A stretch of DNA of 64,000 nt, from the NCBI GenBank assembly GCA_030372985.1, contig JAUCQB010000076.1, positions 62,001-126,000 of the forward strand, written 5' to 3'. Both the position numbers and the translations under genes were made by a program. This document shows, in pieces, positions 54,112-62,626 of this stretch. How positions within the stretch are numbered: position 1 is the stretch's first letter; every line of letters starts with the position of its first letter. The DNA comes from Phycisphaerae bacterium. GTDB lineage: Bacteria; Planctomycetota; Phycisphaerae; UBA1845; PWPN01. The notes below the pieces were generated by a model. That model was given only the letters and a program-made list of their open reading frames with translations, was not told the origin of the DNA and ran no database searches.

Positions 54112-54399
54112 GAGGATACTCTTTCGTACCTCGACCGGTGAATCGGCCGTTCTGCCCTCACCCCGATGCGACACCGCACCGCGGGAGTGTAGGGTCTCCT
54201 GATCTGCTATTCGGTCCGGTTACAGGTGGGCTTGAGGCTGGGTTGTGGTAATCGGCGAAGATCAGGCACGGCCGAGCCCGCGACATGAGACAGACAGGTT
54301 TATCGGACAAGACAAGGCGATCGACACAAGTCCCCTTGTTTTCGGGCCGATACGAAGGCAATCGGGTCAACATCGCCGACACGCGAGGACAAGGCAATT

Positions 54400-54849
54400 A
54401 TGCGCGGGAAGGCCGCCGATCATTCACGACAGCGATTCCGCACGCGGGACAGCAAGGACCTCTATCTCGATCAGCTCGATCAACGATCGAAATCGACTCA
54501 CCCTGCCGAACGCCGCAAGCACAAGCGCCACAAGCATCGTGTTGCCGAAGGCGTGGCGGTCGTCTTCGACGCCTTTGACGAGCAACCCGTCACCTGCCAC
54601 GTCCGGCCTCGCAACCTGAGCGGGGGCGGGATCGCCTTCCTGCACGACGCCTATGTCTACCCGGAAACGCGCTGCACGGTCGTGCTCATCTCCGTGACCG
54701 ATCAGCCGGTCGAGGTGAGCGGTCGCGTGGTGGGCTGCCGCCACATCTCCGGCAAACTGCACGAAATCGCCATGAGCTTTGACCGCCCGATCGACCCGGA
54801 AGACTTTCTCGAGCGCGTTCAGGAAGCCATGCTCGGCGAGACATCCTGA
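54400..54849 (+). CDS. PilZ domain protein (c-di-GMP binding)
   Basis: A 149-residue protein. A basic N-terminal 40 residues leads into a PilZ domain: ERRKHKRHKHRV provides the arginine motif and RNLSGGGIAFLHD the (D/N)xSxxG motif, both needed for cyclic di-GMP. The rest is the usual beta barrel (VEVSGRVVGCRHISG). AAGG precedes the ATG. It is the only plus-strand gene between two minus-strand units of the GTPase/primase cluster, hinting at second-messenger control. Confidence 0.85.
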   Translation: MRGKAADHSRQRFRTRDSKDLYLDQLDQRSKSTHPAERRKHKRHKHRVAEGVAVVFDAFDEQPVTCHVRPRNLSGGGIAFLHDAYVYPETRCTVVLISVTDQPVEVSGRVVGCRHISGKLHEIAMSFDRPIDPEDFLERVQEAMLGETS

Positions 54850-54982
54850 CCGACCCGGCCCCGATGAGGCTCAGGCTGCACGCGGACAGGCGACTGTTTT
54901 CACTCCTCCAGGCTTGTTTGGACATTCACATTTCGTGTGGAACCGGCTTCCTGCCGGTCCCCACAAGTCGCATCAGAGCGCG

Positions 54983-56020
54983 TCAGAACTGCTGGTGTGT
55001 CTGGGCGCTGCGCACCATGGCCATCATACCGGCCCTGACGACTGGAGGCAGCTTAGGCCAAGCCCTGATGATCATGATCAGATCATCTTCAGGCGAACCG
55101 GGCGCCGAAACCAGGGGCCCGGCTTCCCCCGTCATGCCGGCCCCCGCCTGCGCAGGAGCCGTGGTGGTACCGGCCCCATGCTGCGCGGGCTGTTCTGCCG
55201 AACATGCGGACTCCGGCGGCAGTTGGAATGCCTCCGAGACTTGCTCCTCGATGCTGGTGATGTCAGGGGGAGACGGGAACGTCTTTTGCACCGAGAGCGG
55301 GGTTCCCAGTGGAATCCGGCTCGGCTCGATTCGTGTATGGAGAACGGCATCCGCCGCGTCCCTCCCCTCAAGCCACTTTCCGCCGTCCCAGATCTTGCTC
55401 CAGTGATTGTGGCTGTGGTGACGACCGGGCAGGCGGACCCAGTCCTTGAAGCTGGCCGACTCGACCTGGGCGCGCCGGGGATAGACTTTCGGCGGCACCG
55501 GCAGCGAGAGGTCCGCGTAGTTGCCGACCAGCGTGCGGGCGAACGCCCAGGCGGCGCCCGCGTCGAGCTTGTCCCCGAAGATCACCCACAAGTGGTAATC
55601 TCCCCGGCCGCTGGAATCCTCCAGGATCGGATGGAAACCCTGCTCCTTGAGCGTGTCATACCAGGCAAGGGCGGCCTTGAGATTGGCGACCGGCGTGACC
55701 GGCGCCGACGGGTCATGCTGGCCCAGGTCGATGGCAACCCAGCGGGCACTGTTGTCCACACCCTTGGCGTGCAACCCGACCAGATGCCCGACGTTGGCCC
55801 CGGCGTAGTGACGGGCCAGCAGCTCGGGGGTCAGGCAGACCTGCCCGCGCAGCTGTTTGGGAGGAGCGATGTGGACGATTCGGCTGTAGCTGCGCTGCTC
55901 CAGCGGCAAGTACTGGGCCCACTGGTCGGCGCGGTTGACCATGTGGTTCACCGTCCAGTCTGCCAGCGCTCCGGCGACGGCCGCCCATGATCCTGCAACT
56001 GTGTCCGTTTGAACAGCCAT
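54983..56020 (-). CDS. Archaeo-eukaryotic primase-like protein (TOTE/prim-pol type)
   Basis: A 345-residue protein. Residues 40-235 fit the AEP domain found in TOTE-type conflict systems: RWVAIDLGQHD (metal-binding acidic strand), ILEDSSGRGDYHLWVIF (the SxSGxGxHxW motif with His replaced by Tyr-His) and KDWVRLPGRHH (third motif). The last 100 residues are Ala, Pro and Gly-rich plus a short helix. There is no helicase or nuclease domain. It starts at the divergent region facing pspA. DNA primer synthesis or polymerisation is expected if active. Confidence 0.75.
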   Translation of the reverse strand: MAVQTDTVAGSWAAVAGALADWTVNHMVNRADQWAQYLPLEQRSYSRIVHIAPPKQLRGQVCLTPELLARHYAGANVGHLVGLHAKGVDNSARWVAIDLGQHDPSAPVTPVANLKAALAWYDTLKEQGFHPILEDSSGRGDYHLWVIFGDKLDAGAAWAFARTLVGNYADLSLPVPPKVYPRRAQVESASFKDWVRLPGRHHSHNHWSKIWDGGKWLEGRDAADAVLHTRIEPSRIPLGTPLSVQKTFPSPPDITSIEEQVSEAFQLPPESACSAEQPAQHGAGTTTAPAQAGAGMTGEAGPLVSAPGSPEDDLIMIIRAWPKLPPVVRAGMMAMVRSAQTHQQF

Positions 56021-56302
56021 TCATCACCGCTGCGACCGCGTCCTGCAAGCGGGCGGCGCAGGCTCGACCCCCGCGGGCGTCCGCCTTCTGCCTGCCGGCC
56101 CGACACGCCCGAAAACTCACCGGCACCGACACACCCGGAGGATTCTTCGGCGTCCCGCATTACATCGGCCTCACCTGTGACACCTCCTTAGCAAGTGCAG
56201 GGTAAAAATCGTAACGGGACTCTCGCACGGGCCGAAAACCCACACGCCTGCCCACGGACATGCCGATCACGCACGCCTGATAACAATGCCCCAAACGTAT
56301 AA
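56021..56302. other. Divergent regulatory region between primase and pspA genes
   Basis: No gene is seen. A second TATAAT at 56298-56303 overlaps the -35 of the pspA promoter but lacks its own -35. Minus-strand promoter signals for the primase gene are not clear. Confidence 0.4.
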
Positions 56303-56331
56303 TTGACAGCGCCATTGTGGCCCGATATACA
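56303..56331 (+). promoter_or_regulatory. Near-consensus sigma-70 promoter of the pspA operon
   Basis: TTGACA (56303-56308), exactly 17 nt, TATACA (56326-56331). Predicted start near 56338 gives a leader of about 100 nt. This is the best promoter in the window, so the operon may be expressed constitutively unless repressed. Confidence 0.75.
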
Positions 56332-56440
56332 CAACCACACTAGACCGGTGCGCAAGCTTCTCCCCGTTCGGCGGGAGACGAAATGCGGCCGAGTCCGGAT
56401 TGAAGCCCATCCGTCCCGGCCGAAAGACATGAGGTGTGAA

Positions 56441-57196
56441 ATGATCATTGGCAAACTCTGGCATACCCTCAAGGCTCAACTGAACAAACTGGCCAACTTT
56501 TTCTGGACCGCCGACCCCATCGCCCAAATGCAGTACGAGTACGACATGGCCGTCAACCAGTTGAAGGAAGGACGCGAAGGGCTGGAGCAGTATCGCGCCT
56601 TGGTGGAGAGGGTCACCCGCCAGGTCGCCAGCGACAAATCTCATGTGTCCAGCCTGGAGGCCAAAGTCAAGGCTTATCTCCAGGCGGGCGATCGTGAAAC
56701 CGCCGCGCGGTTTGCCTTTGAGTTGCAGAAGGCCAAACAGGAGCTCGCGGAAAATGAACAGCAGCTCAAGCTGCACGAAGAGGCGTACGGCAACAACCTG
56801 ACCAAGATCAAGCACGCCGGCGGCAAGCTGGCCAAGGTCCGCGAGAAGATCGCCAAGTACGACGCGGAGTTGAAGATGAGCCGGGCCGAGGCCGAGATGG
56901 CCAAACTGGCCCAATCCTTCGATTTCGACGTGACCACGGATTTCGGGCAGATCGAGCAGGTCATCCAGGACAAGATCAGCCTGAACCGGGCCAAGACGCG
57001 CGTGGCCGCCGATCTGTCAAGCGAGGGCGTCGAGGAAGTCCACCGAGAGCAGGCCATGGAAAAGGCCCTGGCCGACCAGGCCCTGCGTGACTTCGAGGTT
57101 CAGATGGGACTCGTCACGCCCGAGACGGCCAAGGTGGCTGAGGCTGCCAAGGAACTCGGGCCGGCAGAAGAAAAGCAAGCAATGAGTAATGAGTGA
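56441..57196 (+). CDS. pspA: PspA/IM30 family membrane-remodelling protein
   Basis: A 251-residue protein, almost entirely coiled coil after a short amphipathic N-terminus (MIIGKLWHTLKAQLNKL). WTADPIAQMQYEYDMAVNQLK and the heptad region to about residue 190 match PspA/IM30, the bacterial homologues of ESCRT-III that bind stressed membranes. GAGGTG precedes the ATG at 56441. The stop overlaps the next start (TGATG). It heads an eight-gene plus-strand operon with an AAA ATPase, VWA and ABC genes. Confidence 0.88.
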   Translation: MIIGKLWHTLKAQLNKLANFFWTADPIAQMQYEYDMAVNQLKEGREGLEQYRALVERVTRQVASDKSHVSSLEAKVKAYLQAGDRETAARFAFELQKAKQELAENEQQLKLHEEAYGNNLTKIKHAGGKLAKVREKIAKYDAELKMSRAEAEMAKLAQSFDFDVTTDFGQIEQVIQDKISLNRAKTRVAADLSSEGVEEVHREQAMEKALADQALRDFEVQMGLVTPETAKVAEAAKELGPAEEKQAMSNE

Positions 57197-57576
57197 TGAG
57201 TGGCAGGATTGAGCGGTTTGAGGATTTCATCGCGTGGCAGAAGGCTCGCTCGCTGACGGCGGAGATCTACCAACTGACCGGGCGCGGTTCGTTTGCCCGC
57301 GACTTTGGCTTGAAGGATCAAGTCACGCGAGCGGCCGTCTCGATCATGTCGAATATCGCAGAGGGGTTTGAGAAGGGTCGATCGACGGAGTTTCATCAGC
57401 TTCTGTCGGTTGCGAAGGCGTCTTCTGCCGAACTGCGATCGTTGCTGTACGTGGCCAGGGACGCCGGTTACGTCGACGACGCAGGTTTCAGGGCCTTGCT
57501 GGACATGACCGAGGAAGCAGGACGCCTGGTCGGAGGGCTTCGATCTTCCGTCGAGCGAAGGCGGGATTCAGCATGA
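57196..57576 (+). CDS. Four helix bundle protein
   Basis: A 126-residue member of the four-helix-bundle (23S rRNA-intervening-sequence protein) family. FEDFIAWQKARSLTAEIY, LKDQVTRAAVSIMSNIAEG and SSAELRSLLYVARDAGY are the conserved helices. Function is unknown in general; such genes occur as solitary inserts in many operons. It is coupled on both sides: its ATG overlaps the pspA stop and its stop overlaps the AAA start (ATGA). Confidence 0.9.
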   Translation: MSGRIERFEDFIAWQKARSLTAEIYQLTGRGSFARDFGLKDQVTRAAVSIMSNIAEGFEKGRSTEFHQLLSVAKASSAELRSLLYVARDAGYVDDAGFRALLDMTEEAGRLVGGLRSSVERRRDSA

Positions 57577-59405
57577 CTCAGACCGGTTCACCCACTCCTG
57601 ACTCATCACCCATCACTCATGACTCATCACCCATGACTCATCACTCATCACTCATCACTCATCACTCATCGCTACCGGCCTGGTATCCCCATTGGGCAAG
57701 GCAGTTGGCCGACCTGTATTTTTCGGGCACCACCTGTCTGTTCGTCCTCCATGGAAACGTCCGCGACCTGGTGCGCTGCCCGACGCGGGACGGCGAAGCG
57801 TACGTCAATCTCTCGGAATTCCTTGCAGCCCAGGTATTCGGCACGTGGGACATCGTGCTGCAGTACGACCTGGGCCGAGGTCTGCGCCCGCTGGCCGGCA
57901 GCGACCCGCAGCGTCTCCAGTCGATGATGCAGTATCTCGGCGCCCGGCTGGGCGAGGCCGATTCCTGGCCGCGTGATCCGGATAACGTGCTCCTGCTCCT
58001 TGACAGGATCATCGAGCGCAACATCGTCGAGCCGGACAGCGAGAAGCGCAAGAGCATCTGCGTCATCCTGGACTACGCGCAGTATCTGGTGCCCGCCGGT
58101 GAGGCCGGCGGGCTGGCCCGGGCCCAGGGCACCAACCTGGTCAGGCTGCTGGGTTGGGCCCAGAACCCCTACATCAAACGGCTGAACGTCGCCTTCTGCC
58201 TGGTGACCGACAAACTGACCGAGCTCAATGATCGGCTGGTCCGCAATCCGCACGTGGCCGCGATCGAGATCCCGCTGCCCGACGCGAGCGTGCGCGAGTC
58301 GTTTGCCGCGTGGGTGTGCAAGACGGAAAAGCTCTCTCCCTCAAGAGATTTCACCGCGAAAATGCTGGCCGACCAGTCCAGCGGGCTGAGCCTCGTGAGT
58401 CTCAACACCGTGCTCTCGCAGTCGCGGTACACCGGCCAAGGCATTGATGCCGCCAGATTCCGCGACCTCAAGAAAGCCATGATTGAGCGACAGTGTCAGG
58501 GCCTTGTCGAGTTTGTCGAACCGAAACACAAGCTGGATCTGGTTGTCGGCCAGGAGGTCGCTCGCAAGCGGCTGGAAAGCGATGCCGAGTTGATTATCCG
58601 GGGGCGATTCGAGTCCGCCCCGATGGGCTATCTGCTCTGCGGGGCGGTGGGCACCGGCAAGACTTTCCTGGCCGAATGCTACGCGGGCTCGATCGGGATT
58701 CCCTGCCTCAAGCTGCGGAACTTCCGCTCGAAGTACGTGGGCGAAACCGAGGGCAACCTGGAGCAGGTGCTGACGGTGCTGCGCTCGCTGGGCCCCGTGG
58801 TGGTGATCATCGACGAGGCCGACGCCGCGCTGGGCAACCGCTCGGCCGAGGGCGACTCGGGGACCTCCAGCCGGGTGTTCTCGATGATCGCCAGCCAGAT
58901 GGGTGATACCCGCTACCGCGGCCGTATCCTGTGGATGCTGCTGACCTGCCGGCCGGACCTGCTGCCGATCGACCTGAAGCGCCAGGGCCGGGCGGAGGTT
59001 CACATCCCGATGTTCTACCCCCGCAGTGAATCCGAAATCCGCGAGATGTTCGTGACGATGGCCCGCAAGAACAAGATCTCCCTGCCGCCTGAGTTGATTC
59101 CGCCGGTGAAGGCTGACCGGCACCTGAGCGGGGCGGACATTGAGAGCATCGTTCTGGCGGCCGGACGGCGAGCGGCCTCCGCGGGGCGAGACCAGCCTCT
59201 GGCAGAAGATATTCGGCAGGCGATCGACGCATTCATTCCGTCCGCCCAGGGTCTGGAGAAAGAGCTGCAGGAACTGGCGGCGGTGCTGGAGTGTACGGAC
59301 ATGGAGTTTCTGCCGCCGGACTGGCGCGCGAGGGTGGCCGAACCCGACGGGCGGGTGAAACTCCAGGAGCGCATGATGGCGATTCGAAGCCTTCTCGACG
59401 ATTAA
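57573..59405 (+). CDS. Tandem AAA ATPase with degenerate first domain
   Basis: A 610-residue protein with two AAA modules. The N-terminal one (about 38-310) has LFVLHGNVRDL where a Walker A should be, keeps ICVILDYAQYL as Walker B-like, and cannot bind ATP normally. The second (about 315-560) is intact: GAVGTGKT (357-364), VVIIDEAD (410-417) and the arginine region LKRQGR. This layout recalls Vps4/p97-type remodelling ATPases, fitting the pspA neighbour. Residues 10-33 are encoded by a heptanucleotide repeat (57601-57670). The ATG at 57573 overlaps the preceding stop. Confidence 0.85.
   Translation: MTQTGSPTPDSSPITHDSSPMTHHSSLITHHSSLPAWYPHWARQLADLYFSGTTCLFVLHGNVRDLVRCPTRDGEAYVNLSEFLAAQVFGTWDIVLQYDLGRGLRPLAGSDPQRLQSMMQYLGARLGEADSWPRDPDNVLLLLDRIIERNIVEPDSEKRKSICVILDYAQYLVPAGEAGGLARAQGTNLVRLLGWAQNPYIKRLNVAFCLVTDKLTELNDRLVRNPHVAAIEIPLPDASVRESFAAWVCKTEKLSPSRDFTAKMLADQSSGLSLVSLNTVLSQSRYTGQGIDAARFRDLKKAMIERQCQGLVEFVEPKHKLDLVVGQEVARKRLESDAELIIRGRFESAPMGYLLCGAVGTGKTFLAECYAGSIGIPCLKLRNFRSKYVGETEGNLEQVLTVLRSLGPVVVIIDEADAALGNRSAEGDSGTSSRVFSMIASQMGDTRYRGRILWMLLTCRPDLLPIDLKRQGRAEVHIPMFYPRSESEIREMFVTMARKNKISLPPELIPPVKADRHLSGADIESIVLAAGRRAASAGRDQPLAEDIRQAIDAFIPSAQGLEKELQELAAVLECTDMEFLPPDWRARVAEPDGRVKLQERMMAIRSLLDD
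57601..57670 (+). repeat. Heptanucleotide tandem repeat (ACTCATC x10) within the AAA gene
   Basis: Ten 7-bp units, of which the last five are perfect ACTCATC; the others are ACCCATC, ACTCATG or ACCCATG. It encodes the low-complexity segment SSPITHDSSPMTHHSSL. Since 7 is not a multiple of 3, gain or loss of one unit shifts the frame. Remnants of the complementary pattern (ATGAGTGATGAGT) occur at 57182-57200. Confidence 0.85.
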
Positions 59406-59422
59406 CCACGAAGGAGTCACAT

Positions 59423-59830
59423 ATGGCCAAAAAGAAAGCGATGGTCAAGAGGAAGAAAGTCCGGCCGGTGAAGAAAAGCCCCACCAAGAGTGGCCCGAAG
59501 AAACGCAAAGGAATCGCTCGGACGGCGAAGGTGACCGGGTCCAAACGGTCGAGTTGGCTCGATGCGAACTCGCATAAGCCGTTGATCGATCAGTACGCCC
59601 GCCAGCTGACCTCATTCATGGAGGCCATCGCCGACGGCAGGATCGAGACACCGGAGCTTGCGGCCCAGGAAGCCCGGCTGACCCGGCTGATGAAGGAAAT
59701 TGAACCGCAGTTGAGCGATGCCCTGCACGAGAAGATCACCCGGCTGCTGTGCGAGCTGACCGCGTATGATCTGATGCAGATGCTTCATTCGATGCAGGAG
59801 AATCGGCCTCAGACGACTTTTCATGGCTAG
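59423..59830 (+). CDS. Lys-rich basic protein of unknown function
   Basis: A 135-residue protein. Residues 1-40 are an extreme Lys/Arg/Pro-rich tail of the histone H1 type (KKKAMVKRKKVRPVKK), likely to bind nucleic acid or acidic surfaces. Residues 45-130 are helical (YARQLTSFMEAIADG, ARLTRLMKEIEPQ). I recognise no family. GGAG lies 7 nt before the ATG. It is 17 nt downstream of the AAA gene, so probably a partner or substrate of it. Confidence 0.7.
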   Translation: MAKKKAMVKRKKVRPVKKSPTKSGPKKRKGIARTAKVTGSKRSSWLDANSHKPLIDQYARQLTSFMEAIADGRIETPELAAQEARLTRLMKEIEPQLSDALHEKITRLLCELTAYDLMQMLHSMQENRPQTTFHG

Positions 59831-59948
59831 GCCGATTCAAAAAAAGCGGCGGTTTTATCATTGCCTGGCCGAAGCCAGGCTGCTAAATCGGCACGTTGTT
59901 CGAGGCTTATTCGGTCAGTCAGGACTTGTGCTGAAAGAGGACCCACCC

Positions 59949-60761
59949 ATGAAAACCGTAGCAGGCAACAATCCGACAGCAACAGGACTTGGATGCCGCG
60001 CCGGCCGGCTGGCAGGTCCGTTCGTTCTGGGCCTGGGTCTGTTGTTGCACGGCTGCGACCGCTCTCCGACTCCGGGCTCGCAAAACGGACCGGTACCCCC
60101 CATGAACGCCGAGGTGGCTACCCATCTGATTCCGCTGCCGCAGGCCGATCAGCGGCTGTGCACCGCGGTGGTGATTCTCGTCGACACATCCGGCAGCATG
60201 AACGAGGCGGTGGTCGACCGGCAGGGCGTGAAACGGCCCAAGTATCTCATCGCTCGCGACGCCTTGAACGAGATTATCGACTACACAGGCCAGTGGGAGA
60301 AAACCCACACGGATCGTGTCCTGGAGATGGCCTTGTTTAACTTCAGCAGCTCGCCCTCGCCGGTGTTGCGGATGGGACGATTCGATCCGGCCCAAGCACA
60401 ACAGGCCCTGCGGGCGATCCCCCAGCCGGGCGGAGGCACGGCAATCGGCGAAGCGGTCGAGGAAGGTTTCAAGGCCCTCTACCAGTCCGGCTGTGTGCGC
60501 AAGTATCTCATCTGCATCACCGACGGCGAGAACACCGCCGGTCGGCCGCCGGACCGAGTCTCACGGCAACTCTACGCCCAGACCCAGGGAGAGGTCGAGA
60601 TGCACTTCATTGCCTTCGACACGTCGGTGAGCACATTCGGGTTTCTCAGTGAGGTGAACGGACATACGACCGAGGCCGCCGACGGAGCACAGCTTCAGGC
60701 CCGGCTGACGGACATTTACGAAAAGAGGATTCTGGCCGAGGCGCCCGCGGAAAAAGAGTGA
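59949..60761 (+). CDS. VWA-domain lipoprotein
   Basis: A 270-residue exported protein with a lipoprotein signal (LGLGLLLHGC) and a von Willebrand factor A domain. The MIDAS is complete: DTSGS, then Thr in GGGTAIGEA, and Asp in ITDGEN. Such domains bind partners through a metal ion and often work with AAA ATPases, though here the lipid anchor puts it outside the cytoplasm. GAGGA precedes the ATG at 59949. It sits between the Lys-rich gene and the binding-protein fusion. Confidence 0.85.
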   Translation: MKTVAGNNPTATGLGCRAGRLAGPFVLGLGLLLHGCDRSPTPGSQNGPVPPMNAEVATHLIPLPQADQRLCTAVVILVDTSGSMNEAVVDRQGVKRPKYLIARDALNEIIDYTGQWEKTHTDRVLEMALFNFSSSPSPVLRMGRFDPAQAQQALRAIPQPGGGTAIGEAVEEGFKALYQSGCVRKYLICITDGENTAGRPPDRVSRQLYAQTQGEVEMHFIAFDTSVSTFGFLSEVNGHTTEAADGAQLQARLTDIYEKRILAEAPAEKE

Positions 60762-60788
60762 TCGGGCCGGTCGCTGTTGACCGCCGGC

Positions 60789-60813
60789 ACAGGAGCGGTG
60801 ATCCTGTCACCGC
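60789..60813 (+). promoter_or_regulatory. Mutually exclusive hairpins between VWA and SBP-OmpA genes
   Basis: GCGGTGA/TCACCGC (60795-60801 with 60807-60813, 5-nt loop) and ACAGGA/TCCTGT (60789-60794 with 60802-60807) share bases, so only one can form. There is no T-run; it may affect mRNA stability or translation of the next gene. Confidence 0.3.
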
Positions 60814-60895
60814 CGAGCAGAACCGGCCGCACGTTGGGATCGCAGGCTCATCACGGTGAATGGGCCTGCAGCAACCATAGATGGGAGGTAAGACC

Positions 60896-62626
60896 ATGGC
60901 AGGGCAACCCAAAGGACCGTTCTACGTGGTACTGGGCATCATCATCGTCGCGCTGGTGGCCTTCGCGGTCTACCGCAGCGACCTGTTTGCCCCCAAGGCG
61001 CAAACACCCGGCGAGAATGTGGTTCTGTTGCCGGGCGGCGAGCAGGTTGAAGACGCCAGCAACCCGACGGGCGTTACCACGGTCAAGGAGTATTCCTTCA
61101 AGCCCGTCGAGCGGCTGCCCGAGGTCAAAGGGACTTCGGCATACAAACCGATGACGGACAACACCGTGCGATTCGCCCTGAACGTCTGGGCAGGCTGGGC
61201 ACCGATTATCTATGCCAACAACGGCTTCAAGCCGGGCAAGATCTGGAAAACGCCCGACGGCAAGGACTACAAGGTCGAGTTGGTGCTGATCGACGATCCG
61301 GTCGCCATGCGCGACACCTATGCCAGCGGTGACATCCACATTGGCTGGGCCACGCTCGACATGGTGCCGTTGTTCATGCAGGGCTTCGTCGACGCTTCGG
61401 GCAAGCCGCGCGACAGCCGGGTGATGCCGCGCGTGTACCAGCAGGTGGACTGGTCCAACGGCGGCGACGGCATCGTGGTGCGCGACTACATCAAGACCGT
61501 GGCCGATCTCCGGGGCAAGAAGCTGGTACTCGCCCAGAACTCGCCGTCTCAGTATTTCGCCCTGAACATGCTGGTCTCCGGCGGCCTCCAACCCTCCGAG
61601 GTCAACATGATCTACACACCGGACGCCTTCCAGGCCGCCGCCGCGTTCAACGCCCAGAAGGATATCGCCGGCGCCGTCTCGTGGGCCCCGGACATCTACA
61701 ACCTCGAAAAGGTCAAGGGCAACCGGATGCTGGTCACCACGGCGACCGCCAACAAGCTCATCGCGGACGTGTGGTTCGCACGGGCCGACTTCGCCAAGGA
61801 CAACCCGGGAATCATGGAAAGCCTGGTCCGGGGAATCTTCGATGCGATGACGGACCTCAAGGATGAGGCGAACCGCACGAAGGTCGCGGAGCTGATGGCC
61901 GCAGGGTACAACATCCCGGCCAGCGACACCCTGGGCATGCTCGGCGACGCCCACAGCACCAACTGGGCGGAGAACTACCAGTTCTTCCTGAATCAGAACA
62001 ACCCCGCCAACTTCGAGCGCGTCTGGCGGCAGGCCTACAGCCTCTACCGGCGAATCGGGGCCATCACCCACCAGCCGGTCCCCTTCGATCAGGTCATGGA
62101 CTTCTCGATCATCGATAAACTCGGCAAGGAACCCAAGTACGCCTCGCAGAAAGACGAGTACAAGGTGCAGTTCACACCGGCCAGCGCCGGGGAGATCAAG
62201 GCCGAGGACGAGATCCTGACCAACACGGTGTTCATCCACTTCTACCCGAACAGTTGGGACCTGCACAAGAAGGTCACGAAGAAGGTCGAGGGCAAGGACG
62301 TCGAGCAGCTCTACGATCCTAATGTTGATTTCGTGCTCGAGGACATCGCCAAGCTGGCCGGCCAGTTCGGCGCTGCCCGAATCATCATCCAGGGACACAC
62401 CGACGCCTCCATGCGCGGCCAGGTCACGCCCAGCCTGGTGAAGGAACTGTCGCTGAACCGGGCCAACGCGGTCAAGGAGGCACTGGCGAACAAGTATAAG
62501 CTCGACCCGAACCAGTTCGCGGTCGAGGGCGTGGGCTGGGACAAGCCGGCGGACCCGAACGATCCGGACAACCACGCCAAGAACCGCCGCGTCGAGGTCA
62601 AGATCTTCCCGGCGGAGAAGCAGTAG
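60896..62626 (+). CDS. ABC substrate-binding protein fused to OmpA domain
   Basis: A 576-residue protein. A membrane anchor (residues 8-28) is followed by a linker. An NMT1/SsuA/TauA-type binding domain spans about 85-400 (NVWAGWAPIIYANNG, GLQPSEVNMIYTPDAFQAA). The C-terminal 120 residues form an OmpA-like peptidoglycan-binding domain (IIIQGHTDAS, LSLNRANAVKEAL, AKNRRVEVKI). The fusion would hold the solute-binding domain between inner membrane and cell wall. GGAGG precedes the ATG at 60896. Permease and ATPase genes follow. Confidence 0.85.
   Translation: MAGQPKGPFYVVLGIIIVALVAFAVYRSDLFAPKAQTPGENVVLLPGGEQVEDASNPTGVTTVKEYSFKPVERLPEVKGTSAYKPMTDNTVRFALNVWAGWAPIIYANNGFKPGKIWKTPDGKDYKVELVLIDDPVAMRDTYASGDIHIGWATLDMVPLFMQGFVDASGKPRDSRVMPRVYQQVDWSNGGDGIVVRDYIKTVADLRGKKLVLAQNSPSQYFALNMLVSGGLQPSEVNMIYTPDAFQAAAAFNAQKDIAGAVSWAPDIYNLEKVKGNRMLVTTATANKLIADVWFARADFAKDNPGIMESLVRGIFDAMTDLKDEANRTKVAELMAAGYNIPASDTLGMLGDAHSTNWAENYQFFLNQNNPANFERVWRQAYSLYRRIGAITHQPVPFDQVMDFSIIDKLGKEPKYASQKDEYKVQFTPASAGEIKAEDEILTNTVFIHFYPNSWDLHKKVTKKVEGKDVEQLYDPNVDFVLEDIAKLAGQFGAARIIIQGHTDASMRGQVTPSLVKELSLNRANAVKEALANKYKLDPNQFAVEGVGWDKPADPNDPDNHAKNRRVEVKIFPAEKQ

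Noticed and set aside
52162-54141. 659-codon plus-strand open frame opposite the GTPase and FGE genes
   Set aside because: The minus strand carries GTPase and FGE motifs; the plus translation has no recognisable domain.
56298-56303. TATAAT as an additional plus-strand promoter
   Set aside because: The hexamer 17 nt upstream (GCCTGA) is a poor -35, and it overlaps the much better promoter at 56303-56331.
57601-57670. Short regularly repeated sequence considered as CRISPR
   Set aside because: Units are 7 bp and directly adjacent, with no spacers.
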